64,000 nucleotides of DNA. Origin: Nitrososphaerota archaeon. GTDB lineage: Archaea; Thermoproteota; Nitrososphaeria; Nitrososphaerales; Nitrosopumilaceae. The notes beneath the pieces were generated by a model, which saw nothing but the letters and a program-made list of their open reading frames with translations, was not told the origin of the DNA and did not search any database. Location of the stretch: positions 1-64,000 of the forward strand of contig JAJPGU010000008.1 in the NCBI GenBank assembly GCA_021325615.1. The letters are read 5' to 3'. Positions 7,391 to 16,489 of this stretch are shown here, piece by piece (the stretch's first letter is position 1; each line of letters opens with the position of its first letter). The position numbers and the translations under genes were made by a program.

Positions 7391-8560
7391 CTATCCCCAG
7401 ACCTTTTCCTTGAAAGTCCATTTTTTGTTCAGGACAAAGTTTCCTATTGAGGCAATGGCAACGGCGATGAAGAGGGAGGGGGCGTAGCTCATGTGTCTCA
7501 AATCTACCAGCAGATAAATCATGCCAAGCTGGAAGGCCGCGCCTATGCCGCTGAACATAAGGAAGGAACCGTACTGGCGGAGCGTCTTCTTGAGATTCAT
7601 GTCCATGTCCTCAAACGTCCAAACCTTGTTGAGGAAGAAGTTCGATGTCATTGAGAACAGTATTCCTATCATCGTGGCATAGACATCCCAGAGGTTTGAA
7701 AGGACAACGCCAAAGAGGAAGGACACCACGTAATTCACCAGCAGCCCTGATGCCCCTACTGTGTAGAATCTCCCAGCCTTGGAGAAGAAGCGGACCGAGG
7801 TCCTCCTTTCGCGCATTGTCTTGCCGTACCTGTAAAGCCTCCAGACTGACTTTATGTAGTCGAGGACGACGGACCTGTCAAGCTTGCTTGTGCCTGACCT
7901 TCTGTCTGTAAAGTTGTACGGGATCTCCCTTACCTTTGCACCCCTTGCCTTTACGAGTATTTCCAAAAGTATCTTGTACCCTATGGCGTCAAAATTGATG
8001 TTCCTTATCACGTGTCGCCTAAAGGCAAAAAAGCCCGACATGGGGTCCTTTATTTTTATCCCGAGGCTTCGCTGGGCAATCTTGGTTGCACCCTTGCTTA
8101 TCAGCTTGCGCTTGAAGGGCCAGCCGGTAATTGAGCCCCCCTCCACGTATCTTGAGGCTACAACGATGTCGCAATCTGCCTTTTTCAACTCCTCCAGCAT
8201 CTTTGCTATTGTCTCCGGCGGGTGTGAAAAGTCGCAGTCCATTACGACAACGGCCTCGCCCACGGATGCCCTGATGCCTGCAAGTATTGCAGAGCTGAGG
8301 CCCTTCTGGTCCCTGCGGCTGATGACCCTTATCTCAAGGCCGCCTGCGGACCTTGACCTTCCGGCGTATTCCTCTGCTATCCTCCCCGTGCCGTCAGGGG
8401 AGTTGTCATCCACAACCACAATCTCGGCATTGGATGTGGGCGGGAGGCTTGCCGAAACAATGTCTAGCATCTTTGTAATATTCTGAGACTCGTTGTATGT
8501 TGGAATTATTATTGAAAGCGACCTTGAGCGAGTGAATAGCTCAGGCTTTGTCAGAGACAT
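7391..8560 (-). CDS. Dolichyl-phosphate mannose synthase (GT2) fused to GtrA domain
   Basis: 389 residues from ATG 8560. The N-terminal half is a GT2 glycosyltransferase: IIPTYNESQNI, IVVVDDNSPDGTG, VVVMDCDFSHPPE and RYVEGGSITGWPFKRKLISKGAT, all typical of DPM1. The C-terminal 130 residues have four membrane segments with NYVVSFLFGV, NFFLNKVWTFE and NFVLNKKWTFKE, typical of GtrA, a polyprenyl-phosphosugar membrane domain. The protein should make polyprenyl-phosphate mannose (or glucose) and help present it at the membrane. A longer frame to 8656 is unlikely because the 8565-8610 interval is AT-rich. It faces the GT39 transferase tail to tail, consistent with a shared pathway. Confidence 0.9.
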   Translation of the reverse strand: MSLTKPELFTRSRSLSIIIPTYNESQNITKMLDIVSASLPPTSNAEIVVVDDNSPDGTGRIAEEYAGRSRSAGGLEIRVISRRDQKGLSSAILAGIRASVGEAVVVMDCDFSHPPETIAKMLEELKKADCDIVVASRYVEGGSITGWPFKRKLISKGATKIAQRSLGIKIKDPMSGFFAFRRHVIRNINFDAIGYKILLEILVKARGAKVREIPYNFTDRRSGTSKLDRSVVLDYIKSVWRLYRYGKTMRERRTSVRFFSKAGRFYTVGASGLLVNYVVSFLFGVVLSNLWDVYATMIGILFSMTSNFFLNKVWTFEDMDMNLKKTLRQYGSFLMFSGIGAAFQLGMIYLLVDLRHMSYAPSLFIAVAIASIGNFVLNKKWTFKEKVWG

Positions 8561-8707
8561 GGTTTGAATCTGCCCTTTTTCGAGCCGAGTGGCTATTAAA
8601 ATATTGAGTTTCAAGCGGTGCACCAATATGTCAGCCCTGTGCCGCGGCATGCGCACCTTGGACTGGAGATGGCTTTTCGCTTTCTGGAATATGCATCAGA
8701 AGCTGCC

Positions 8708-9322
8708 TTATGGCCTCCTTGCCTTTGTGATGCCCTCTGATCTGCACCATGCCATAGTGTACCCAAGCTCCTTTCTCAAAAGATCCGGGTCAAAATCTAT
8801 GTCGATGTATGCAAGGTCGATGCCAAAGGAGAAGACGTAGTACCTTGCTATCTCCTTGGGTATTATGCCGCGAAGGGAAAGGTGGGAGAGTCGCTCGTGG
8901 AATTGGTAAAACTTCCACCTGTAAAGTTCTACATCCTCTATAGTTTCCCTAGGCTGTCTTGAAAGGTCTTCAAACGGCATCCACACGTAGTCCTTGAGCT
9001 GGGCCTCTATCTCTGCAAGCTTGGTGTACTCTGTCTCAAAGTCCTTGAGAATCTGGTAATACTGGTTCTTGTTCTGGCTAGACTGGGACAAGCCGCTGAA
9101 AACTATGGCGCCTAATGCGCTGAAAAGGCCTGCAACGGAAACAATAATGGTTACGTACTGGCGTACTGGCGCGGTGCTCACGACCTCGACTCCGGTACCT
9201 CCCTCTGAAAGAAGATTGTACAGGAAAAGCCCTATGGAGAGTGAAAGGATGCCTATTGCAAAGAGGCTCTTTGAATGGAGGCTAGACTCGACAAGTCTTG
9301 CAACGCGGGTCTTGTTCTTCAT
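8708..9322 (-). CDS. Membrane protein with cytosolic coiled-coil domain
   Basis: About 204 residues. Two membrane segments (around residues 20-40 and 60-80) are followed by a soluble helical domain with YYQILKDFETEYTKLAEIEAQ and an aromatic-rich end. Two ATG codons are near the start; the second, at 9322 (MKNKTRV), gives a more typical N-terminus. No family was recognised. Its neighbours do not suggest a role. Confidence 0.65.
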   Translation of the reverse strand: MKNKTRVARLVESSLHSKSLFAIGILSLSIGLFLYNLLSEGGTGVEVVSTAPVRQYVTIIVSVAGLFSALGAIVFSGLSQSSQNKNQYYQILKDFETEYTKLAEIEAQLKDYVWMPFEDLSRQPRETIEDVELYRWKFYQFHERLSHLSLRGIIPKEIARYYVFSFGIDLAYIDIDFDPDLLRKELGYTMAWCRSEGITKARRP

Positions 9323-9468
9323 GAAAGTAAAACGCACCCAATCTCCAAATCTAGGGAATCTTTTTGCTCATGCCATAAAAAATTAGTGTATCTTTTCTAC
9401 TCGCATCCTTTTACAGAAGAATCTTACCATATCATGATAGGCTGTGTAAGGGATATGAATGTGAAGTC

Positions 9469-10461
9469 TTGCTAAACTCGGTTGCGGGGGTTCTAGTCGG
9501 CAAGGGTTTGCTTACGGTAGTTTGTGTCCTGGCTCTGTCATGTGTTTTACTGCCGACTGCCGGAGACTCCTTTGGATTATGTTATCCTTCTATGAAATGC
9601 GGAAACGCAACGGACAACAACCAGGCCATGTCATTTTGGAAGTATTCGAACTCTACGCTGTTCTTTGGCAATTATTCAAACTCTACCTTGCCTGGGTCAA
9701 ACCAATTGCTTGGATTTGACCAGTTCTCGAACATGACTATGACTGCAAGTGGGACATCACGGGTGCTTGATGAGGCTATCGGGATAGGGGACTCGATCGC
9801 GGCAAACGGGACAGACCACAAGATTCCTTTGAGGATTCTTGATTCCATGCTGGGTAGGCTTGGGGACAAGTCGGGCTCGGGCTCTGTAGACCTTCAGGGG
9901 GGACAATATGTGGATGGAAACTATACCGTGCCTGAACTGAAGAACCTGACAGTCTCTGCATGGGTACGGCCTGACTATGGTATGGGATCTCCGGTATTTA
10001 CCGTGGTAGGGGACGAGAATGCTTTTGTGCTAGCACTGGACAACATCCTGCCGCCAGAAAAGGTTGCAACCTTCTCGGTTTTTGACGGCATAAAATGGAC
10101 GGAGGTAACATCATCATCCGCGATTCCGGAACAGTGGACCCACCTTGCAGCTACTTTTAACGGGACCACCATCAGGATTTATGTAAACGGTGCCTTGGAT
10201 GGGTCGGCAAGGGTTGGCCCGGTTCCTGCCCTTGTCGATGGCATACTTGTCACGAGGACATCGCAGAATATAGTCTCCAATGACAATGTGACTATCGGGG
10301 CATATTATGAAAAGGAAAGGGGGGAAACGAGGAATCTCTTCTCGGGGGCAATTTCTGATGTTAATCTTTATGGTACCGCGCTTTCCCCTGACCAGGTCCA
10401 GCAGATATTCCATATTCCAAGGACGGACATCCATGGCAATCTGAATGCAGGGCGCGGTTGA
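9469..10461 (+). CDS. Secreted LamG/concanavalin-like lectin domain protein
   Basis: 330 residues from a TTG start. A hydrophobic signal segment (about residues 12-30) is followed by an Asn/Ser-rich region with many N-x-S/T sites and then a LamG-like domain (about residues 155-310). The latter shows LTVSAWVRPDYG, PEQWTHLAATFNGTTIRIYV, NGALDGSARVG and a closing ISDVNLYGTALSPDQVQQI. Such domains bind glycans or other surface ligands. No C-terminal anchor is seen. Abundant N-glycosylation sequons fit a surface location. Confidence 0.8.
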   Translation: MLNSVAGVLVGKGLLTVVCVLALSCVLLPTAGDSFGLCYPSMKCGNATDNNQAMSFWKYSNSTLFFGNYSNSTLPGSNQLLGFDQFSNMTMTASGTSRVLDEAIGIGDSIAANGTDHKIPLRILDSMLGRLGDKSGSGSVDLQGGQYVDGNYTVPELKNLTVSAWVRPDYGMGSPVFTVVGDENAFVLALDNILPPEKVATFSVFDGIKWTEVTSSSAIPEQWTHLAATFNGTTIRIYVNGALDGSARVGPVPALVDGILVTRTSQNIVSNDNVTIGAYYEKERGETRNLFSGAISDVNLYGTALSPDQVQQIFHIPRTDIHGNLNAGRG

Positions 10462-10543
10462 TTCTGGCATGGGCTCGGTGGCAACATCTGCCCGTTGTAG
10501 GAATTTGCCAAGGTGTATAACCATGTTAATCCCTGTGCCGCAT

Positions 10544-10960
10544 ATGGTAGAAGCAAGCCTCCGTACTGGAAGGATCCATGATCTCAGTCACTTTGGGCTG
10601 AGGCTGGTAGTGGGTGTTTTTTTTATTATCCACAGCCAGGCAAAGTTTGGGAGCGGCTTTGGGAAGTTCCTTTCAGGCCTAGGACTTCCACCCGAGATGG
10701 CAGTTCTTGTGGGACTCCTTGAGCTGGCAGGAGGAGGACTACTTGTAGCAGGTGTCCTGTCAAGAATAGCAAGTGCCATGCTGGCAGTGGACATGCTTGG
10801 GGCAATAATTTACGTCAAGAAGCTAAAGGCGTTTTCAGGAACCCAGGGTGTGGAACTGGAACTTTTGGCGTTCATTATCGTGCTTACAATCGCGGTTCTG
10901 GGCCCTGGAAGGATCTCGATTGCCCATGTGGCAAGGGGAATCCCGAGGTTCCTGCAGTAA
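10544..10960 (+). CDS. DoxX-family membrane protein
   Basis: 138 residues with four membrane segments: LRLVVGVFFIIHSQAKF, MAVLVGLLELAGGGLLVAG, IASAMLAVDMLGAIIYV and LELLAFIIVLTIAVLGPG. The G-FFI-H-x2-K-F and ELAGG-LL-x-G patterns match DoxX/SURF4-type proteins, whose exact role varies (quinone-linked or redox stress). The ATG at 10544 is placed about 28 bases after a TATA-like GTGTATAACC; ATG codons at 10523 and 10445 are in frame but overlap or precede that box. A homologue-level alignment would settle the start. Confidence 0.8.
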   Translation: MVEASLRTGRIHDLSHFGLRLVVGVFFIIHSQAKFGSGFGKFLSGLGLPPEMAVLVGLLELAGGGLLVAGVLSRIASAMLAVDMLGAIIYVKKLKAFSGTQGVELELLAFIIVLTIAVLGPGRISIAHVARGIPRFLQ

Positions 10961-11018
10961 GGGTCGGGCAAAACACGCGAAATAAAAGCTGAAATTGGCA
11001 TGAGGTTACCCGAATAGC

Positions 11019-12359
11019 GTGAAAAATTCCGCAACCGGATTTGATCCCTTGGAGTTTTGTGACGTGTGTTTCCAGAAGGCCAGGCCGAACCTCTGCGAGA
11101 CGTACAAAAATACCTTTACGAAGATAACGTCTATCCACTTCTCGCAGCAAAACAAGCTTGACAGGCTCCTTAACAAGCTGGGGGCTGCGCCTAGGATGGT
11201 AGACCGGAAGTGGACTTGCACATTGGAGGGGCCTGCACGCCATGAGTTTCTTGACTCTCTTTGGGGGATTGGAATCTCTGTGCATACTCTTGACGATCAT
11301 CTGAAAGTGCTGACAAGGCTTTACAAGCCAGACATACGGCCCCTTGGGACCATTGAGGAGGTGGAGATGTCCGGCCTGGACTCGTGGGAGGAATTCGACC
11401 CCAAAACGAGGACCTGGCGAGAGGTAAATGTTGCATCAAGGGGGGAAAGGCATTTTGCCACGGCAAGGCTTGGAAACGTCCTTAGGTGCTCAACCATAGA
11501 TGGAACCAGTTACTATAGGATGAATCGGCAGGATGATTCGGTGCAGTTGGTCCCTATGGAAAGGCGGGCCGCATTCAACATAATCTGTACCATCGCCGAG
11601 CCTGTAACCGTCCCGTGGAAGGCTGATGCCTCTGGGCAAAAGGTCTTCGTGAATGCTTCCGACCTTGGCCCAGTTCCGGACGAGATTTTTAGCTTCCTGA
11701 GGCGGGTTGGAAAGAAGGAGAGAGGCGGTCAAGCGATTGTTTTTGAGGTTGAGGACCTTGACAATGTGAGGGCGGCACTGGCCTGCATTAAGATTGGACT
11801 TGAAAAGTCTTCCGAGACCGTTGAGGCGGACCCGTCCTGCACAACCGGGGGATCTGTCGCAATAGGAATCGTTGAGAAGGAAAGGCTTGATGCTCTCAAG
11901 GGAATCATCAAGGAGATGGGAGGGGAAGTAGAGTCCCATGAGGACCACATGGTGGTTTTGGGAAAACGCGGCTCCGTAAAGGTTTCATTTACCAGCGATG
12001 AAAAGAGCTACAACGAGGGGAGTGATCTTAGAGTCTCGGTATATGCACTAGAGGCTCCTCCGAGGTTTTCTGAGATACTCCTGATGATAAAGAAAAAACT
12101 GGGGCTTCTTGATGTTCCGCTTGAGAGCTCCGTTGCACAGCATTGGCCAATAGTTAACGACTCGGACCTCCAATACGTGGTGCAGTCGGCAATCTCGTGG
12201 TATGGCTCAAATCCGGTACTGGCGTGCAAGATAATAAGCGGAAACGATAAGCTTGGCCAAATAAAGGAATGGAACAGGAAAATCAAGGAAGGAAAGATAA
12301 GGTCGAGCCTTGATACGATAACGCTTGGAAAGATAATCAAGCGAATTGAAATGGTTTGA
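11019..12359 (+). CDS. Large hypothetical protein, not recognised
   Basis: 446 residues from a GTG start, soluble. The N-terminus has FCDVCFQKARPNLC, a Cys-x2-Cys-x8-Cys cluster that could bind metal or form disulfides. The rest alternates beta-rich and helical stretches without known motifs. Residues about 270-330 (a helix with RLDALKGIIKEMGGEVESHEDHM) look like a small alpha/beta unit, and the last 60 residues are basic. No signal peptide is present. Neighbours give no functional hint. Confidence 0.7.
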   Translation: MKNSATGFDPLEFCDVCFQKARPNLCETYKNTFTKITSIHFSQQNKLDRLLNKLGAAPRMVDRKWTCTLEGPARHEFLDSLWGIGISVHTLDDHLKVLTRLYKPDIRPLGTIEEVEMSGLDSWEEFDPKTRTWREVNVASRGERHFATARLGNVLRCSTIDGTSYYRMNRQDDSVQLVPMERRAAFNIICTIAEPVTVPWKADASGQKVFVNASDLGPVPDEIFSFLRRVGKKERGGQAIVFEVEDLDNVRAALACIKIGLEKSSETVEADPSCTTGGSVAIGIVEKERLDALKGIIKEMGGEVESHEDHMVVLGKRGSVKVSFTSDEKSYNEGSDLRVSVYALEAPPRFSEILLMIKKKLGLLDVPLESSVAQHWPIVNDSDLQYVVQSAISWYGSNPVLACKIISGNDKLGQIKEWNRKIKEGKIRSSLDTITLGKIIKRIEMV

Positions 12360-12459
12360 TGCCAGCCATTTGAAAGAACACGCAAGGCTGGCAGGTCTTA
12401 TAGGCTGCATTATTTTTCAAAGACTTGGGATGTATCAAAAAGGAAGGGAGGGCTGAACC

Positions 12460-12981
12460 CTATGACGACGTCCACTTTATGTTGTATGTCACTTGGCCTG
12501 GCACCAGGGTATTCCATGTCACCGTCTGCTCCGTACCGGGCGTTAGGTTTGCGGGGTGACTCTCAGTCACAGTCCTTGTAACATACTGGTTCGCGTTCAC
12601 GCCGTTTATGCACTGCCCAAGTTCATATCCAGCAGCACTTGTGTCAACCCAGGTGCTTCCACCGAGCGAGTTTCCCTGCGAACTTTGACTCTGGGTGTGG
12701 ATTGTATATGTCACCGTATATGATTTGGTGTCTTGGAGCCTGAACGTCAGGTTAGGATGTGCAATCGGGTTGTAGGTCATATCTCCTACCTTTATCTTCA
12801 GCGTAGTTATGGTGCCGTCGTATCGGTTGCCGCACGTGCTAGGTGCCTGGCCCATGGCATAAGCCTCGTGGGCAGATACTGCTACCGACAAGACTAGGAT
12901 GGACGCAAAGAGCGTCATGGACAGCCTTCTGCTGGAACTGGCAGGACTTGTTATGTTTGGCTTTGTCATTGATGGATTCAC
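12460..12981 (-). CDS. Secreted hypothetical protein
   Basis: 173 residues (169 if the second ATG, MTKPN, is used). The signal segment SMTLFASILVLSVAVSAHEAYA is followed by a mature part that is mostly beta, with two Cys (TCGNRYDG and ELGQCINGV) likely to pair. Strands such as YTVTYTIHTQSQ and QVTYNIKW suggest an Ig-like sandwich. No anchor. The function is not recognised. Confidence 0.7.
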   Translation of the reverse strand: MNPSMTKPNITSPASSSRRLSMTLFASILVLSVAVSAHEAYAMGQAPSTCGNRYDGTITTLKIKVGDMTYNPIAHPNLTFRLQDTKSYTVTYTIHTQSQSSQGNSLGGSTWVDTSAAGYELGQCINGVNANQYVTRTVTESHPANLTPGTEQTVTWNTLVPGQVTYNIKWTSS

Positions 12982-13093
12982 TACTTGAATCTCTATCTGT
13001 TTATGGGCAGAATTTTCTAAAAATCAGTTATGTAGTGTCTTTCCTGCTTGCGTCATAATTGGTTTGCCACGGTTCTATCTTTCGGGGTTTCTC

Positions 13094-13300
13094 TCAGCCT
13101 TCCCAATACCACTTTTGCGTGAACCCGTCGTGTTTTGAAGGATGGGCTGCCCTAAAATGCCTCTCTAGCCTAATCTTGTCGCTGAATTCCATGTTGCATT
13201 CCTTGCATCTGAATTTGTCCTTCCCGCCGTCCTCGTTACTGCCGGGCAATGCCTCGATGTGGTAGTTCCTACGAATTAGGTATTTCGCATATTCTCGCAT
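13094..13300 (-). CDS. Single C2H2 zinc-finger protein
   Basis: 68 residues. FRCKECNMEFSDKIRLERHF gives Cys32-x2-Cys35-x12-His48-x4-His53 with the conserved Phe and Leu of a classical C2H2 finger. Basic N- and C-terminal flanks follow the usual design of archaeal one-finger proteins, which may bind DNA, RNA or protein. Such small C2H2 proteins are known in thaumarchaea, but few have roles assigned. Confidence 0.8.
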   Translation of the reverse strand: MREYAKYLIRRNYHIEALPGSNEDGGKDKFRCKECNMEFSDKIRLERHFRAAHPSKHDGFTQKWYWEG

Positions 13301-13390
13301 GCCTAGATTCCAAATGGTTGTAACAAGGGACTGTTTTAGGGCAATGTCACAGATAAGTCAGATAAATATCTGGATGGAAGAGCCCATCTG

Positions 13391-14248
13391 TTGAACTTGA
13401 CAATGGGGGGCTCTCTGGGTTTTGCATGCATCCTTGTCATGACATTGGCAGCCTCCGGAATTTACGGGGCTGGAGGTATGCCTGAGAAGAATGACATTGC
13501 CATGAAACCGTGGTTGAAAACACTAGAGCACTGGCAGGACCGGGGGCGGATCACAGTAACTGAGTATAGTGAGGCCATACAATATCTCGTGGGCAAGGAC
13601 CTGATAACGCATGAGGAAGGGGAGGAGCTTATTGAAGCGGCGGGCCCTGTCCACGTACCCGATGGGGACGACAGGTGCTGGGACAGGAACTTTCCAAAGG
13701 TTGACTGGTCAGGGTGCGACTTTTCGGGCCAGAACCTCAACCACGAGGATCTTGCCGACGCGGATCTTGCGGGGGTGGATTTCTCCCGCGCCAACCTTGA
13801 AAAGGCATACCTTTTGGACGCGGACCTGCTCGACGCAAACCTGAGTCATGCAGATATCGAAAACATAGACCTGCCGGGAGCCGACATGGCAGGTGCGGAC
13901 CTCTCCGGATCAAAGGCGACTTTTTCGGACTTTCATTTTGCAAATTTGACTGACGCCAACCTGACAGGAGCTAACCTCCAGCAAAGTTCGCTGAATTGGT
14001 CCACTTGGAAGGGGGCCATACTTGTCGGGGCAAATCTTTTCAGTTCGGAGGGCTATTCAACGGATTTCTCTGGCGCCGATCTCGAGGGGGCAGACCTCTC
14101 AGACGCCAACCTTAACGGCGCCAACTTTAGCGGTGCCGACCTTCACAACGCCAACCTCCACAGTGCAAACCTTGGCGGGGCTGACCTTTCAGGGGCAAGG
14201 CTTGACTGCGTGGGAAACCCAATCTGCACAGGCGCAAAATCCAAGTAG
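13391..14248 (+). CDS. Secreted pentapeptide-repeat protein
   Basis: 285 residues. A signal segment (about residues 1-26) is followed by a 38-residue module with PWLKTLEHWQDRGRI and YSEAIQYLV. This module resembles a diverged copy of the W-repeat found at 16490, 45862 and 48260. The remainder from about residue 105 is a run of A-D/N-L-x-x pentapeptides (such as ADLAGVDFS and ANLTGANLQ), giving a right-handed quadrilateral beta-helix. A Cys pair near the end may cap it. The TTG start follows a TATA-like ATAAATAT by about 22 bases; an ATG four codons later is also possible. The exported location is inferred from the signal segment. Confidence 0.85.
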   Translation: MNLTMGGSLGFACILVMTLAASGIYGAGGMPEKNDIAMKPWLKTLEHWQDRGRITVTEYSEAIQYLVGKDLITHEEGEELIEAAGPVHVPDGDDRCWDRNFPKVDWSGCDFSGQNLNHEDLADADLAGVDFSRANLEKAYLLDADLLDANLSHADIENIDLPGADMAGADLSGSKATFSDFHFANLTDANLTGANLQQSSLNWSTWKGAILVGANLFSSEGYSTDFSGADLEGADLSDANLNGANFSGADLHNANLHSANLGGADLSGARLDCVGNPICTGAKSK

Positions 14249-14322
14249 GGGAAATGTCCCGCACCGAGGGGTGGTTTTTAATAGCACCGTTTTTAAGTCA
14301 AAGCGGCCAACTTAAGGCGCGG

Positions 14323-16335
14323 ATGATTCCTCCCGGCTCATTTGATCAACTTTATCGTACTTTTTATGAAATTTCGCCAGACTTGGTGTGCACGCTTGAC
14401 GGAGGAGGTACAATCCTTGATGCCAACCAAAGGATGCTTGATCACTTTGGATATTCAAAGGGCGACATAGTGGGGAGGTCGTGCTTCGAGTTTATCATAG
14501 ACACCTACAAGAAGGCAGCCCTTGACGGTCTGGCGGAGATGAGAAGATTGGGAATTGGGCCTGCAATCGAGCTTGGCCTTGTTAAGAAGAACGGCGAGAC
14601 CTTCTTTGGGGTGTGCAGGGGTGCCAGAATTTCCGGGGATGGGAAGGAGAATGAGGGATATCTGATAACAATACAAGACATATCGCCAATAAGGAAGGCT
14701 CTGGAAAAGGCAAAGGTTGCAGAAGAGGACGCGAAAAACCGGTATTCCGAGCTGAAAAAGGCCCATGATTCACTACTTATGCTGGAAAGGAAATACAGGA
14801 ATCTTTATGAAAATTCGCCGGACCTTCTGCGTACGATTGATCTGAACGGGACTGTAATAGACTGTAACCAGTCATATGCGAAAAGCCTTGGCTACTCAAA
14901 GGAGGAGGTAATAGGAAGGCCAATCTCTGAATTTACGGCAGAAAAAAGCCATGGGGAGCTGAGAAATGGGCTGGAGGAATGGAAGGCGACTGGCGTCATA
15001 TCAAACAGGGAGATTTGGCTGAGGCGGAGGGACGGGACTGAATTCCCAACGCTGCTTTCAGGTACCAGCATCTACGATGAGGGGGGCAGGGTGGTCGGAA
15101 GGACAGTCTCACTCCGAAACATTTCGGATCTTTACCAGACAAGGATGGTGATGGAGCGGGACCAGGCAAAGATAAGGGAACAGTACGAGGAACTAAAACG
15201 CGCAAATTCCCTTCTTGAGGCGGCCGAAAAAAAGTTCCGAAGCCTCTATGATACCTCGCCAGACCTTCTTCGTACCATAGACTCTAATGGGATCATCCTT
15301 GACTGCAACGAGTCATACGCAAGGAGCTTGGGCTACACCAAGGAAGAGATTGTGGGTGCAATGATTTACGACCATACGGCCGACAAGAACCTGGGCAACA
15401 TGAAGGCAATTCTGAACTCATGGAAGGACGGAGGCTCCGTCTCAAACAAGGAGATCTGGATGAAGAGAAAGGACGGGACAACCTTTCCAGCACTGCTGAG
15501 CGCAACCTCTTTTGAGGAGGGGAACAGCATGCGAAGCAACACCGTAATCAAGGACATTACTGAAATCTACATGGCAAAAAAGAAAATAGAAGAGGACGAG
15601 ATGCGGATACGGGAGCAATATGAGGAGTTGCGAGACGTGGAAAAGTCAAAGGAGGAATTTCTTACCATGATAACCCATGAGTTGAAGACCCCGCTTGTTC
15701 CAATTCAAGGATATGTGGACATACTCCTTGCTGAAAAATTCGGGCCGTTGACTGACGACCAGCGGCGGAGGCTGGACATAATAAAATCAAACGTGCGATA
15801 TCTCATGAAATTAATGTCCGACCTCCTTGACGTGCAGAAGATAGGGCTTGGCCAGCTAAAGCTAAACAAGGCAAGCTGCAATCTGGAGGATCTGGTCCTG
15901 GGGGTGGTAGAAAACATGAGACCGGACATGGAAAAGAACGGAATATCGCCTGTGATGGAACTGCAGCATGAAATTTTCTGCACATGTGACAAGCTAAGGA
16001 TTTCTCAGGTCATAAACAACCTCATTAACAATGCCCTTGATTTTTGTCCAAAGGAGGACGGCAGGATAACTGTAAAACTATTCAGGGAAGGCAATCAGTG
16101 CAGGATGGTTGTAAAGGACAACGGCATAGGTGTAGCAAGGGGAAAACTTGACAAGATATTCGTCAAGTTCTATCAGGTAGACACTTCTACTACGAGGGAG
16201 CATGGCGGCTCGGGAATCGGCCTTGCCGTCTGTCGCGGAATCATTGAGGCACACAACGGCAGGATCTGGGCAGAGTCTGAGGGCGAAGGAAAAGGGACGG
16301 AGATTCACATCTCGCTTCCAATGGGGGAGGGCTGA
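14323..16335 (+). CDS. Three-PAS sensor histidine kinase
   Basis: 670 residues, no membrane segment. Three PAS domains (about residues 8-125, 165-285 and 305-425) each start with Y-x-SPDL-x-T/C and contain the G-YSKE/TKEE pattern, with coiled-coil linkers between them. Then come HisKA with phospho-acceptor His452 in MITHELKTPLVPIQGYVDIL, an N-box (INNLINNALDF), DNGIG and GGSGIGLAVC of the ATPase domain. It autophosphorylates on His in response to an internal cue such as redox state or a small ligand. ATG 14323 was chosen because TTTTTAAGT lies about 30 bases upstream; a longer frame from 14254 runs through that box. No response regulator is adjacent, so this is an orphan kinase. Confidence 0.92.
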   Translation: MIPPGSFDQLYRTFYEISPDLVCTLDGGGTILDANQRMLDHFGYSKGDIVGRSCFEFIIDTYKKAALDGLAEMRRLGIGPAIELGLVKKNGETFFGVCRGARISGDGKENEGYLITIQDISPIRKALEKAKVAEEDAKNRYSELKKAHDSLLMLERKYRNLYENSPDLLRTIDLNGTVIDCNQSYAKSLGYSKEEVIGRPISEFTAEKSHGELRNGLEEWKATGVISNREIWLRRRDGTEFPTLLSGTSIYDEGGRVVGRTVSLRNISDLYQTRMVMERDQAKIREQYEELKRANSLLEAAEKKFRSLYDTSPDLLRTIDSNGIILDCNESYARSLGYTKEEIVGAMIYDHTADKNLGNMKAILNSWKDGGSVSNKEIWMKRKDGTTFPALLSATSFEEGNSMRSNTVIKDITEIYMAKKKIEEDEMRIREQYEELRDVEKSKEEFLTMITHELKTPLVPIQGYVDILLAEKFGPLTDDQRRRLDIIKSNVRYLMKLMSDLLDVQKIGLGQLKLNKASCNLEDLVLGVVENMRPDMEKNGISPVMELQHEIFCTCDKLRISQVINNLINNALDFCPKEDGRITVKLFREGNQCRMVVKDNGIGVARGKLDKIFVKFYQVDTSTTREHGGSGIGLAVCRGIIEAHNGRIWAESEGEGKGTEIHISLPMGEG

Positions 16336-16433
16336 AAATTACGTGCAGGCACGGCATGGAGAATTGTCCTTTGGTAAGTTTGGCATCATGTGATAGTATG
16401 ACATGGGATTTCGCAGGAGCCATGTGACAGTTA

Positions 16434-16453
16434 ACAATGTTTCTGAACTTTGT
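16434..16453 (+). promoter_or_regulatory. 20-bp inverted-repeat operator, site 1
   Basis: ACAATGTTTCTGAACTTTGT, preceded by GTTA. It ends a few bases before the AT-rich TATA-like region (16456-16468) of the W-repeat gene at 16490. It matches site 23492-23511 at 15 of 20 positions, plus the shared GTTA to its left. Confidence 0.55.
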
Positions 16454-16489
16454 TTCTTTAATCTAAAATAGGGAGCAGGAATATCTGGG

